Of a DNA stretch of 64,000 nucleotides, positions 1 to 9,666 are shown one piece after another (position 1 is the first letter of the stretch; every line of letters starts with the position of its first letter). This stretch comes from Betaproteobacteria bacterium (GTDB lineage: Bacteria; Pseudomonadota; Gammaproteobacteria; Burkholderiales; Rhodocyclaceae): NCBI GenBank assembly GCA_009779265.1, contig WREP01000003.1, positions 1-64,000 of the forward strand, in the 5' to 3' direction. Under the pieces are notes generated by a model that saw nothing but the letters and a program-made list of their open reading frames with translations, searched no databases and was not told where the DNA came from. A program made the position numbers and the translations under genes.

Positions 1-3000
1 ACGAAATTGATCTCGCAGAACCTACGCCCTCTCTTTACGAAAATGTCATCTCACTGGAAACGATCGAGCATGTTCCCAACCCATACAGGTTCATGGAACT
101 CCTGATTGATAAAATGTCGCCTAACGGCCAGTTGATTGTATCGATACCCACAGAAACCCAGCACGGGTCACACCTCAACCCTCTCCATTTTTCAAATTGG
201 AACTACAAGCGGTTGATGAACTTCCTCGAACAGTATTTCGAGAACATCACTGTTTTCAAGCAGCAGCTTGCTTTTTTAAGCCCTACCTTATTTGAAATCT
301 CTGAAATATACGACCGCCCACCCAATGAGGATCGCGATGAAGATTTCATAGCCATTTTGCGCGCCCCAAGAAAACACAAACGCCCCAACATCGTTCTCAA
401 GCGGCAAATGGCGCTCGGTGATGTAATTTGGATAACACCTATTTTGCGCAGCTTACGGTGCCTCTATCCAAACCATAATTTATTGGTCATGACAGCAAGA
501 ACAGAGGTTTTTTCAAAAAACCCGGACGCTGATCTCGTATTTAATATGCAATATGAACCCTTGCCAGATGATGTGATAATCGACCTGGATTGGGCATATG
601 AAAAGCGCCGGAATTTGCACATCCTTCATGCTTATGCCGAAACCAGCGGCATCCCTCTATCATTCACTACCCCCTCCTTGTATCCTACGTCCGGCGAAGT
701 TCGCTTGGTTGCAAACACCCTACTTCGGAACTTCCAGCGCCAAGGCATCGAGCGGCTGATTGCCGTACACATGCAGGCAACTACACCTGATCGCATCTGG
801 CCCAAATCGCATTGGCAACGATTCATTGCGGATTTGTTGCGGCAGGACAAGAAACTCGGCGTCATCATCCTGGGGCATGGTCGGGATTATTCCGCCGTTG
901 ATACGGGTTTTTCCACAAACCATCATATTCTCTGCCTCGCGCGTCAACTATCGCTAATGCACACGGCAGCGGCGCTTTCACTATGCGATCTTCTGATTGC
1001 ACCGGATTCCGGGTTATTGCACGTTGCTGCCGCCGTCGGCACTCCATACCTTGGGCTTTTCAGCATGGCCGATCCGGCTACTCGTCTGCCATTTGCGACG
1101 GGAAGCCGCGCCTTGTGGTCGGACATCGAATGCCGGGGATGCCTGCGAGAGATTCCCGCAACGAATGCGGTACTCTGCCCGCTTGGACATGCCTCTTGTA
1201 TGGAGCGCATTCTCCCGGAAAAAGTTTTGACCATGACGGTTCAGATGCTAGAGGCGGCTATACCGGGGCGCTGGGAAACCCGCTGCCAGATGCTTTTTCT
1301 GGATGAAATCAACGTTGATGCAGGGCAACAATCTATTTCCGCTACACGAGTACCAAAATCTCCGTTTCAGCAAGGGATCCAAGCCTTTAATAGAAAAGAT
1401 CACAAAACCGCCATCGAGTATTTTTCGACAGCCATGTCACAAGAGCCGGACAACCCGCTGCCCTGCGCTTATCTGGCCTTTATCTGCGCGCGTCAAGGAC
1501 TTGTTCAGGAAGCCTGCCATTTTATTGCGCAAGCAGAGAAAATTGCTCCTGAACGCGCCGATCTCATCGCCATACTGGGTGAAACTTTTCTTGAAAATCA
1601 AAGACCTGCGGAAGCCGTCGAATTTTTACGCGCCGCCCTGCAAATACAGCCGGACATGGCCGAAGCTTATCCGGCGTTCGCGCAAGCACTGCATTTAACT
1701 GGGCAAAGTGAGGAGGCGATTTCCCATCTGAAAATCTCTGCCGCGCTTTCATCCGATGTAAAATCATCCATCCAGAGTACCTTGTTGCAAATACTGGCCG
1801 AGTGCGGCGATTTGGCGGAATTTACTAAATATGCACTACGCTTTTCCCGTGGGCTACCCGACGACCTGCTGGCGGCGCATTGTCTGGCCCGCTGCGATGA
1901 AGATGGCGAGAGGTTTCTCGAAACGCTCTACCGCATTCAAGATCGTTTGAAAGACATCATTGGCAACGCCCCGGAAAACACCCATGCCAGGAAAGGCGCT
2001 CCGGCACGGATTGCTTTCATGCTGGGCGACTTTACCTCACCGCACCAGCTTGAACAGCTTTTCGCGCTTCTCTGCCATTTGCCAACAGAAAACTTTTTCA
2101 CTGCCCTTGTTTCCTGTTACACCAATCCACCCAAGGACGACATCTTCCAAAAATGTTCCCTGCTGGCCGATGCTTTTTTGCCTATCCATCAGGATGAGGA
2201 TGACAGCGCGGTTGAAAAAATCCGCGCGCTGGCGCCAGACATTCTGATTAACATGGAAGTTCTCGCCCCGCCGGAACGCTTGACGGTTTTTCTGGCGACG
2301 CCCGCAGCCCACAAATTGCTTTGGGGGGAAGCGCCGATCCCGCCCATCGCGCCCGATGTGAGAACGCTGGCGGGCGCTCGCCTCGGTGTGGAAAACATGC
2401 TGCCCAGCATCTGTCTGCCGGAATTGGGCGAGGTGCTTGATCTTCCAGAATTGCCGCTGACCGGCGAGGCAGCGCGAAGCAAGCCGCCGGTTCTCGGTTG
2501 CCTCATACCTGCAGCGGAAATTGCCCGCAGCGGCTGGCAGCTTTTTGCCGAAACCTTGCGCGGCCTCCCCGACGCCACGCTCGTCATCAATCTGGATGAG
2601 TTGGGGCAGGCGGCGCAAAACTTCATCAGCGGGCAATTCTCCAGCCTGGGCATCGACCCGGCACAGCTCGTTTTCGCCAATGTCCGCACGGCGGAAGAAT
2701 ATTGCCTGGCTTGGCAAGCCATCGACCTGGGGCTGCTGCCGCCGGTCAACCCTGGCGGCCTCGCCCTGCCCACCTGTCTCTGGATGGGCAGGCCGTGCCT
2801 GGTTCCCGCCTCCAGCCTACCCTGGTCGCAACGCCCCGCCGCCTTCCTGGCGGCGCTTGGCAAGGAAAAATGGATCGCCGACGATGCGCCGCGCTATGCG
2901 GAACTCGCCCGGCAACTCGCTACGCCTGGCCGAAAACCCGACCCGGCGCTGCGCGAACGCATGAAGGCGCTCGGGCTGACCGAGGCCAAGGGTTTTGCGC

Positions 3001-3062
3001 TGGGTTTTGCAGAAGCCATGTCCAATTTGTCCTGCCCGATTTTGCCCGGTGAGCAAGCATGA
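1..3062 (+). CDS. Multidomain methyltransferase / GT9 heptosyltransferase-like / TPR / GT41-like (SPINDLY/OGT-like) protein, 5' truncated by window edge
   Basis: Frame is open from base 3 with no stop before ATG 93 (EIDLAEPTPSLYENVISLETIEHVPNPYRF..., SAM-methyltransferase-like); then KRQMALGDVIWITPILRSLR...LLIAPDSGLLHVAAAVGTP (GT9); TPR stretch; C-terminal LGLLPPVNPGGLALPTCLWMGRPCLVP (GT41-like). Confidence 0.7.
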   Translation, partial: EIDLAEPTPSLYENVISLETIEHVPNPYRFMELLIDKMSPNGQLIVSIPTETQHGSHLNPLHFSNWNYKRLMNFLEQYFENITVFKQQLAFLSPTLFEISEIYDRPPNEDRDEDFIAILRAPRKHKRPNIVLKRQMALGDVIWITPILRSLRCLYPNHNLLVMTARTEVFSKNPDADLVFNMQYEPLPDDVIIDLDWAYEKRRNLHILHAYAETSGIPLSFTTPSLYPTSGEVRLVANTLLRNFQRQGIERLIAVHMQATTPDRIWPKSHWQRFIADLLRQDKKLGVIILGHGRDYSAVDTGFSTNHHILCLARQLSLMHTAAALSLCDLLIAPDSGLLHVAAAVGTPYLGLFSMADPATRLPFATGSRALWSDIECRGCLREIPATNAVLCPLGHASCMERILPEKVLTMTVQMLEAAIPGRWETRCQMLFLDEINVDAGQQSISATRVPKSPFQQGIQAFNRKDHKTAIEYFSTAMSQEPDNPLPCAYLAFICARQGLVQEACHFIAQAEKIAPERADLIAILGETFLENQRPAEAVEFLRAALQIQPDMAEAYPAFAQALHLTGQSEEAISHLKISAALSSDVKSSIQSTLLQILAECGDLAEFTKYALRFSRGLPDDLLAAHCLARCDEDGERFLETLYRIQDRLKDIIGNAPENTHARKGAPARIAFMLGDFTSPHQLEQLFALLCHLPTENFFTALVSCYTNPPKDDIFQKCSLLADAFLPIHQDEDDSAVEKIRALAPDILINMEVLAPPERLTVFLATPAAHKLLWGEAPIPPIAPDVRTLAGARLGVENMLPSICLPELGEVLDLPELPLTGEAARSKPPVLGCLIPAAEIARSGWQLFAETLRGLPDATLVINLDELGQAAQNFISGQFSSLGIDPAQLVFANVRTAEEYCLAWQAIDLGLLPPVNPGGLALPTCLWMGRPCLVPASSLPWSQRPAAFLAALGKEKWIADDAPRYAELARQLATPGRKPDPALRERMKALGLTEAKGFALGFAEAMSNLSCPILPGEQA

Positions 3063-3889
3063 ACGCACCTTTCTTTTCCGTCGTCGTTTGCAGTATCGAT
3101 CAGTGGAAATTCACTCAGGTCAGCAAAAATTTTGAACATCTGCTGGCGGGATTTCCGCATGAAATTATCGGCATTCACGACGCGCGCTCGCTGTGTGAAG
3201 GCTACAACCGGGGATTGCGCCGCGCGCGCGGCGACATCGTGATTTTCTCGCACGACGATGTGATCTTTCTCGACGAACGCTTCGCCGAAAAAATCGGCGA
3301 GCGGATGCAATCCTGGGATTTACTCGGCTTTGCCGGGGCTTCGCGTCTGGTTTATCCCGCCTGGTTTGGCGCGAGCGAGCATCTGCATGGCGCGGTCTGC
3401 CATTGGTCCCGCCTTTACGCCGACCGTCTTCAGCTCATGATTTACGGCGCCAAGGATTGGCCCGTCACGGGCGGCATCGAGGTCATGGATGGCCTGTGCA
3501 TGATCGCCCGCCGCGAGGTGGCGGCGGCGGTCGGTTTCGATGACGATACTTTTGATGGCTGGCATCTCTACGATTGCGATTTCAGTTTCGCGGCGCATCT
3601 GGCCGGTTACAAAATTGGGGTTTGTTGCGACATTCCCTACATCCATGCTTCCGCCAGCGTCCAGAGCACCGACAGCTCCTTCACCGCCGCCGATTATCAA
3701 AAATATGCCAAACGCTTTATCCGAAAATACGAACAGCAGCGCCAAATATCACTCGATAACCTGCGATCGGCGCCGGGTACTTCATGTTTCGTCAACGATC
3801 ATATGAGTTTGGTCAAGCTCTGGACAGAGGACGTTTTTCGCCGCGCCACCGTAGCCATTGACCGCCGCCATGTGAAAGAGACGCCCTGA
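3059..3889 (+). CDS. Glycosyltransferase-like protein (GT2-fold family)
   Basis: ATGA overlap with upstream gene; FFSVVVCSID...CEGYNRGLRRARGDIVIFSHDDVIF typical of nucleotide-sugar-dependent GT-A enzymes. Confidence 0.65.
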   Translation: MNAPFFSVVVCSIDQWKFTQVSKNFEHLLAGFPHEIIGIHDARSLCEGYNRGLRRARGDIVIFSHDDVIFLDERFAEKIGERMQSWDLLGFAGASRLVYPAWFGASEHLHGAVCHWSRLYADRLQLMIYGAKDWPVTGGIEVMDGLCMIARREVAAAVGFDDDTFDGWHLYDCDFSFAAHLAGYKIGVCCDIPYIHASASVQSTDSSFTAADYQKYAKRFIRKYEQQRQISLDNLRSAPGTSCFVNDHMSLVKLWTEDVFRRATVAIDRRHVKETP

Positions 3890-4022
3890 ATTCGCCGGAG
3901 CGGGCAGCGGAGCACGTTGCGATGGGTTCCGCTACCCTTTACCCATCCTGCGCTCCGCGACCCTGACATTCAACCCACTTCACGGCTTCTGCAAGACGAC
4001 TTCAACGCCAACCGGAACGATC

Positions 4023-7000
4023 ATGCCCCTATCCCAGCCACGCGCCCCGGCCGGTTTTTTCGCCGCCGCCAGCCAGCCCTACTATATCCACGTCCCCAAT
4101 GATCCGCAGAATCCCGATCGTATCCACTGTCTGCTCACGCTCTGCCACATTCTCAACGAAGCCGGCTACGAAGCCTATATCGCAAACGATGCCGCCAATC
4201 CCCGTCTGCGCACGCCGACGCTGACGCGGGAAATCGCCGCCCGCCATTTCCGGGCCGGCCGCACCCCGATCGCGGTCTACCCTGAAACGATTGCCGGCAA
4301 CCCCTGGCGCGCTCCGGTCGTCGCCCGCTGGTTCCTCGGCCAGCTTGGCGACGATGAAAAACACCTCCCAAACGACCTGCTTTTTGCTGACGATCCGGGC
4401 CACCTGCCCGCTGGACTGGAAGCGCCACTGCTGCGCCTGCCCACGGACGAGAAGCTTCCCCTCTCCGAGCAGCAAGCAAGCGAATGCTGGCAGGATTTCG
4501 GCCATTTCGTCGAACGCACCCAGGCAGAGGCGGAGCGGATTCGCGCCGAGCAGCCGGCCATTGATGCCGCCAGCCTCACGCAATGCCCCGCCCTGGCCTG
4601 GGTATCGCCGCTGGAGAAGCGCCCGCAACTGATCAATGCCTTCACCCAATTGCTCGCCTCCTGCCTGCCGGCGACGCCGCCGGCACAGGCGGAAGCGTCG
4701 ATTCTGGATTTTTCCCTGTGCGAACATGCCTGGCGAGGCAAGCGCCGGCTGCTCGAAAGCGACGGCATCCTGTTGGCCGATTCGACCCTGACCTGGAAAA
4801 ACACCCCAAGCTTTCATCTCTTCGTGCGCTTGGATGAGGGCCAGTTTCCCCGCCTTGCCGATACCCTCGAATCGCTGAACAGCCAGTTTTACAAACGCTG
4901 GCACATCGATGTCGTCAGCACCCAGGCGCCCCCGCCCGGGCTGGAAGCGACGCCCAGCCTTGGTTGGCAGCAGATTGGCCAGTGGGACGAAGCCAAGACG
5001 GCCATCGACTTTCTTGCCGCCTCTGGCCGCCGCGACTGGTTGCTGGAAATCCCGGTCGGCGCCGTGCTCGACCCGATGTGCCTGTGGCGAATCGCCGCCG
5101 AAAGCCAGCGCCAACCCGCCGCCCCGGCCTTCTACGTAGATGACGACTGGCTCGACGAGTACGGCCTGCACCATAAGCTGCGCCTGAAGCCGCACGCCAA
5201 CGCCGAATGGCTGCGCTCGCTCGATCTCGCCGGCCCGCTGTGCGTCTCCCGTCAAGCCTGGCGACTCTCCGGCGGCGCCGCCATCTACAAGAACAGCCCG
5301 TGGTTCGACCAGTTGCTGCGCTTGCAGGAGCAGCCGGAACTGTACCCGCCGGCCCATATCGCCGATGCCCTGCTCAGCTTTCCCGGCGACTGGAGCAGTT
5401 CGGACAGCGATTGCCTGGCCGCGCTGCAAGCACAGCAGCAACGCCTCGGCCGACCCGAAGAAATCATTCCCATCGGCAAGGGGATGTGGCGCACCCTGCC
5501 CGTGCTGGACGACTACCCGCCGCTCAGCATCATCATTATTTCCGACGGGCAACTCGAATTCCTCACCGAATTGCTGGAAAGCCTGCTCGCCAAGACCACC
5601 TGGCCAGCGGTGGAAATGATTTTGCTGTATCCGCCCGGCGCCGACCCCGAACTCGACGCCTGGGCCGATGCGCTGGCGCGGGAAGTTAACGGTCAGTTAC
5701 GGCCCCTGCCCCGGCTGACCGGCGAAAGCTGGCTGCAATCCAGCCATCGCGGCATCGAAGCAGCCAGCCACGATCGGGTGCTACTGCTGCGCGAGGACTG
5801 CCACATCTTGCAGGAAAACTGGCTGCTTGATCTGATGCGTACCCTGAACAAACCTGGCGTGGCCGCCGTCGCTCCCCGCCTCGCACGGCCGGTCAGCGGC
5901 CAGATCGAGAGCGCCGGCCAGATTGCCGGCCTGGCCGAAGAATGCGCCAGCCCCTACCGGCATGTGTCGCAATTCGCGGAAGACGGCTATCTCGGCATGC
6001 TTCAGGTCGCCCGCGATGTCATCGGCGCCACCAGCGCCTGCCTCTTGCTCGACCGGCAAGCCTACCGGGCCTGTGGCGGCTTTCCGCTGACGGCGAAGCA
6101 TGTGGTCGAGGCCGAAATGGCCTTCGGCGCGGCGTTGCGCGACGCCGGCAAGCGCCTGCTCTACCAGCCACAGGTCACCCTGGCCCACTACAACGCCGAC
6201 CTGCACGCCGCCGAACTCTCGCCACCGCCCCCGGCTGTCCGCGTCGATGCGCGCATCGACCCCTGGTGGAACCCCAACCTGTCGCTGGCCAGCGCAACGC
6301 CGGTGCCGGAACGCGGCTATCATCCGGCCTGGCAATACCTGCCGGTCGATCTGCCGCGCATCATCGTCTGTCCGGTCACCAACGCCCAGGGCGATTACCG
6401 CGTCACCTCGCCACTCAAGGCGCTACGCCAAGCCGGCAAGGCGCTCGACTGCGTGTGGCCACAAATCGACAAGCGCGAGCTCAGCGCCGCCGAACTCGCC
6501 CGACTGCAAGCCGACAGTATCGTCGTCCAGAATTATCAGTTGGATTCCCGGCTGCGCGGATTGGCCGAATGGCGGGCGGCGAAGCTCGACATCTTCACCG
6601 TCTACGCCCTTGACGACCTGCTAACCGAAATGCCGCAGAAAAGCGCCTTCCGTCAGAATATCCCGGCCAACGCCCGTTCTCGCCTGCGCGCCGCGCTCAA
6701 ATACTGCGACCGCATGGTGGTCAGCACCCAATTCCTGGCCGAAACCTATAGCCCGTTGATTTCCGACATCCGCGTCATTCCCAACCGTCTCGAAAGCGAG
6801 CGCTGGCTCAATCTGCAACCGCAAAAGCGCGCCGGCAAAAAACCGCGCATCGGCTGGGCCGGCGGCGTCACGCACCAGGGCGACCTGGACTGGATCGCCG
6901 CCATCATCGAAGCCACGCGCGACGAGGCCGACTGGGTTTTCATGGGCATGGCCCCCGACAACATCCGGCCGCTGCTCGCCGAATTTCATCCCATCATCGG

Positions 7001-7337
7001 GTTTGACAAATACCCGCAGGCGCTGGCCGCCCTCAATTTCGACATCGCCGTCGCGCCGCTGGAACAGAACCGCTTCAACCAGGGGAAAAGCAATCTGCGC
7101 CTGCTCGAATACGGCATCCTCGGCCTGCCGGTGGTGTGCACCGACATCGACCCCTATCGCGGCAGCCCCGCCTGCACCCTGCCCAACGACCCGGCCCGCT
7201 GGATCGAAGCCCTGCGCGCGCGCATCCACGACGCCGATGCCCGCGAGGCCGAGGGCGAAGCCATGCGGCGCTGGGTGCGCCAGCATTTCATCCTCGAAGA
7301 ACACCTCGACGAATGGCTGGCGGCGCATCTGCCGTGA
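4023..7337 (+). CDS. Large glycosyltransferase with GT2-like domain and C-terminal GT1/GT4-like domain
   Basis: 1104 aa ORF; PPLSIIIISDGQLEFLTELLESLLAKT (GT2-like) and C-terminal KKPRIGWAGGVTHQGDLDWI...LLEYGILGLPVVCTDIDPYRGSP (GT-B-like). Confidence 0.75.
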   Translation: MPLSQPRAPAGFFAAASQPYYIHVPNDPQNPDRIHCLLTLCHILNEAGYEAYIANDAANPRLRTPTLTREIAARHFRAGRTPIAVYPETIAGNPWRAPVVARWFLGQLGDDEKHLPNDLLFADDPGHLPAGLEAPLLRLPTDEKLPLSEQQASECWQDFGHFVERTQAEAERIRAEQPAIDAASLTQCPALAWVSPLEKRPQLINAFTQLLASCLPATPPAQAEASILDFSLCEHAWRGKRRLLESDGILLADSTLTWKNTPSFHLFVRLDEGQFPRLADTLESLNSQFYKRWHIDVVSTQAPPPGLEATPSLGWQQIGQWDEAKTAIDFLAASGRRDWLLEIPVGAVLDPMCLWRIAAESQRQPAAPAFYVDDDWLDEYGLHHKLRLKPHANAEWLRSLDLAGPLCVSRQAWRLSGGAAIYKNSPWFDQLLRLQEQPELYPPAHIADALLSFPGDWSSSDSDCLAALQAQQQRLGRPEEIIPIGKGMWRTLPVLDDYPPLSIIIISDGQLEFLTELLESLLAKTTWPAVEMILLYPPGADPELDAWADALAREVNGQLRPLPRLTGESWLQSSHRGIEAASHDRVLLLREDCHILQENWLLDLMRTLNKPGVAAVAPRLARPVSGQIESAGQIAGLAEECASPYRHVSQFAEDGYLGMLQVARDVIGATSACLLLDRQAYRACGGFPLTAKHVVEAEMAFGAALRDAGKRLLYQPQVTLAHYNADLHAAELSPPPPAVRVDARIDPWWNPNLSLASATPVPERGYHPAWQYLPVDLPRIIVCPVTNAQGDYRVTSPLKALRQAGKALDCVWPQIDKRELSAAELARLQADSIVVQNYQLDSRLRGLAEWRAAKLDIFTVYALDDLLTEMPQKSAFRQNIPANARSRLRAALKYCDRMVVSTQFLAETYSPLISDIRVIPNRLESERWLNLQPQKRAGKKPRIGWAGGVTHQGDLDWIAAIIEATRDEADWVFMGMAPDNIRPLLAEFHPIIGFDKYPQALAALNFDIAVAPLEQNRFNQGKSNLRLLEYGILGLPVVCTDIDPYRGSPACTLPNDPARWIEALRARIHDADAREAEGEAMRRWVRQHFILEEHLDEWLAAHLP

Positions 7338-7369
7338 TGAAGCCCGATACTCCCCTCTCCCCTCGCGGG

Positions 7370-7885
7370 AGAGGTGTACAGACCGGACACATGGAGGACA
7401 CCTGTTCGGAGACATGGTGGACACATCAAGCTATGGCATTTGGCAAACGCGAAGGAGCAGCCCATGCCCTGGCAGGAGGTATCCACCGTGACATTGAGTG
7501 TCGGCGCGCGAATCTCCTCCCACAGGCGCTTCGCAGTGCGCCGGTCGCGCTTGGGACGGTGGGCATCCATCTCCAGCGCCTTCGTCAGTTGCGCCGCATA
7601 GGCCGCAATCTTCCTCTCACCGCTCTGGCGACGGTAGTGGGGTTCCGCGCCGCCCGGCGCGCGCAACCACTTCTTGATGGTATTGCGCGACAGACTCGTC
7701 CGTCGCGCAATCTCGGAAACGGGAAGCTTGTCCCGAAAATACATCCTGCGGATCTTGCCAAGCATGGCCATGGTGATCACCTCAATTTCCCCGCCCCAAA
7801 AACAGGCAGGATAGGTTGAACACCCTGGTCAATTTTGAACGCGCATCACCACGCTTAAATGGTCAGTTTTCGGCGCGCGTCAACA
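7370..7885 (-). mobile_element. Degenerate IS21-family remnant (IstA N-terminal fragment plus terminal sequence)
   Basis: MLGKIRRMYFRDKLPVSEIARRTSLSRNTIKKWLRAPGGAEPHYRR...KRDRRTAKRLWEEIRA is IstA-like, then homology is lost; TGTTGACGCGCGCCGAAAACTGACCA / GCGCGTTCAAAATTGACCA repeats at the 7885 end; GTGTCCACCATGTCTCCGAACAGGTGTCCTCCATGTGTCCGG at the other end. Confidence 0.65.
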
Positions 7886-7895
7886 GTCCACCGGC

Positions 7896-9611
7896 TCAAT
7901 CTGCAGGCCCAACAAACGTATTCAGCGCCGTTGCAATCCTCTTGCGTCGCTCAAGCAAGAAAGCCTTGTAGCCTTCCACTTCCAGCAGCGATGCCTCAAC
8001 CGGGATGCACTGTGCTGCGAACGCTGGCTCGCCAAGCTGGTCCACCAGCGGGGGCAGGTAAACCGCCGGGGCCTTGTCGCTGATCGCGCGATTCGTCTTG
8101 CCGCCGATGAAGGCCAGATTCGCGATGTCATCCGCCTCGCGGGCAGTGAAGCTGGTCTTCAGTACGGCTTTGGGAAAGATGTGATGGAACTGCAAGCGAT
8201 GCTGGACGCCCGAATGATCCAGAGCAATGGCCAGATGGCTGCGCCAATCTTTCGCACCGGCAGCGCGGAAAGCCAGGAACATGGTCTTGAACAGCGCGCT
8301 GCGCTGGTTGCGGCCTTCCAGCTCCTCCGCGGTAATGTCCAGGCGGCCGAACTGCAGGCGCAGTCGGTCGATCAGCTCGCTCACCGCTCCGCCCTGACGA
8401 ATACTTGCCAAATCCTGATCCAGAATGGTTTCGCTGGAGCCTCGGGAGAAGCGGCCTTTGGCATTGGCCATCAGCGCCCAATAGCGCAGTTGGCGGGCCT
8501 CATCGTTGCTCAGCGCATAGTTGCGGCTGTGTCCGAAATACGCCAGCACCACCAGCAGGAAGGGCGACGACAGCAGCGCCGGGCTATCGATGCCCAGATT
8601 GCTACGCAGGAAGTTGAGCGCGAATTCCATGCCCTCGCAGGCTTCTTTCCACGCCTTCTGCAGCTTCTCCACACTCAGGCTACCAACGATCTGGAAACGT
8701 GATTGACCGGTGGCAAACGCCATCAGGTTCTTCAGGTGCAAACCGAGATCGAGGTCAAAGCCCGTCTTGACACAGGCCTTCTGAAAATCCTGGAACGTCT
8801 GCAGCGAGTGCCGCCACTTGGCGGTGATCTGCGCCAGAGCCAGGTCGGAACTGCGCAGCTTGGCTCCCAGTGAATTGACACGGACGAAGATTTCCGTGAC
8901 CTCATCGTAGGAAAGCGTCCGTTCCAGTACATCCATCCGATAAACGTACTTGCGGATGCCACGTAGCCGGGCCAGGCGCTGGCTGTACTTCTCGTACCGC
9001 GGATCGTCAAAACCACTGATACCGGCACGTTTGAGGAAAGGCGCATCGTTGTCGGTCTTGAACACTTCCGACACTTTCACCCAATGCGGCAACTGCTCCA
9101 GCTTCCTCGTGGCCACCACGAAAGTCATCTTGTTGAAGCGCTTGAGCAGTTCGTCCTCGGTCGAGTCCGTCTCATCGCCAATCAGTTCGCTATCGTCGTC
9201 GGCATCGTCCTCATCGTCGCCGTTCTCTTCCACTTCGGTCACGACCGCCAACTGGTCGGGATGCTCCACGTTGAACAGCAAGTCGATAGGCCGACGACGG
9301 CCGCGCACCGATACTGGCTCGCCGCGAATAACGGCAGAGAGCGATGTCAGACGCTGCTGACCATCCAGCAGAAGCCGCGTGCTCTGGTAAGGATTCGTGC
9401 TCTGGCTGACCGCGAAATCCTGCAGCGGCACAGCTTCATCCGTTTCCCAAAGCAGGATTGCGCCCGATGGGTAGCCGCGATACAGCGAATCCAGCAGATC
9501 GCGCACTCGCGTGGAGCGCCACACATACTGGCGCTGCATCTCTGGCAAGCGCAGTTCGCCCCGCTCGATCATTGATACCAGCTCTTCAACGCTGGCTTCG
9601 GCCTTGGCCAT
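7896..9611 (-). CDS. DUF262 / GmrSD-like protein with C-terminal HNH (DUF1524-like) nuclease
   Basis: LPEMQRQYVWRSTRVRDLLDSLYRGYPSGAILLWE, LLLDGQQRLTSL (DUF262), C-terminal FHHIFPKAVL...NLAFIGGKTNRAISDKAP (HNH). Confidence 0.8.
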   Translation of the reverse strand: MAKAEASVEELVSMIERGELRLPEMQRQYVWRSTRVRDLLDSLYRGYPSGAILLWETDEAVPLQDFAVSQSTNPYQSTRLLLDGQQRLTSLSAVIRGEPVSVRGRRRPIDLLFNVEHPDQLAVVTEVEENGDDEDDADDDSELIGDETDSTEDELLKRFNKMTFVVATRKLEQLPHWVKVSEVFKTDNDAPFLKRAGISGFDDPRYEKYSQRLARLRGIRKYVYRMDVLERTLSYDEVTEIFVRVNSLGAKLRSSDLALAQITAKWRHSLQTFQDFQKACVKTGFDLDLGLHLKNLMAFATGQSRFQIVGSLSVEKLQKAWKEACEGMEFALNFLRSNLGIDSPALLSSPFLLVVLAYFGHSRNYALSNDEARQLRYWALMANAKGRFSRGSSETILDQDLASIRQGGAVSELIDRLRLQFGRLDITAEELEGRNQRSALFKTMFLAFRAAGAKDWRSHLAIALDHSGVQHRLQFHHIFPKAVLKTSFTAREADDIANLAFIGGKTNRAISDKAPAVYLPPLVDQLGEPAFAAQCIPVEASLLEVEGYKAFLLERRKRIATALNTFVGPAD

Positions 9612-9666
9612 GGTGATTCCTTATTGCGTCATTTGAGGTGAGCAAGTCGCCAGATACGGTAGTGCC

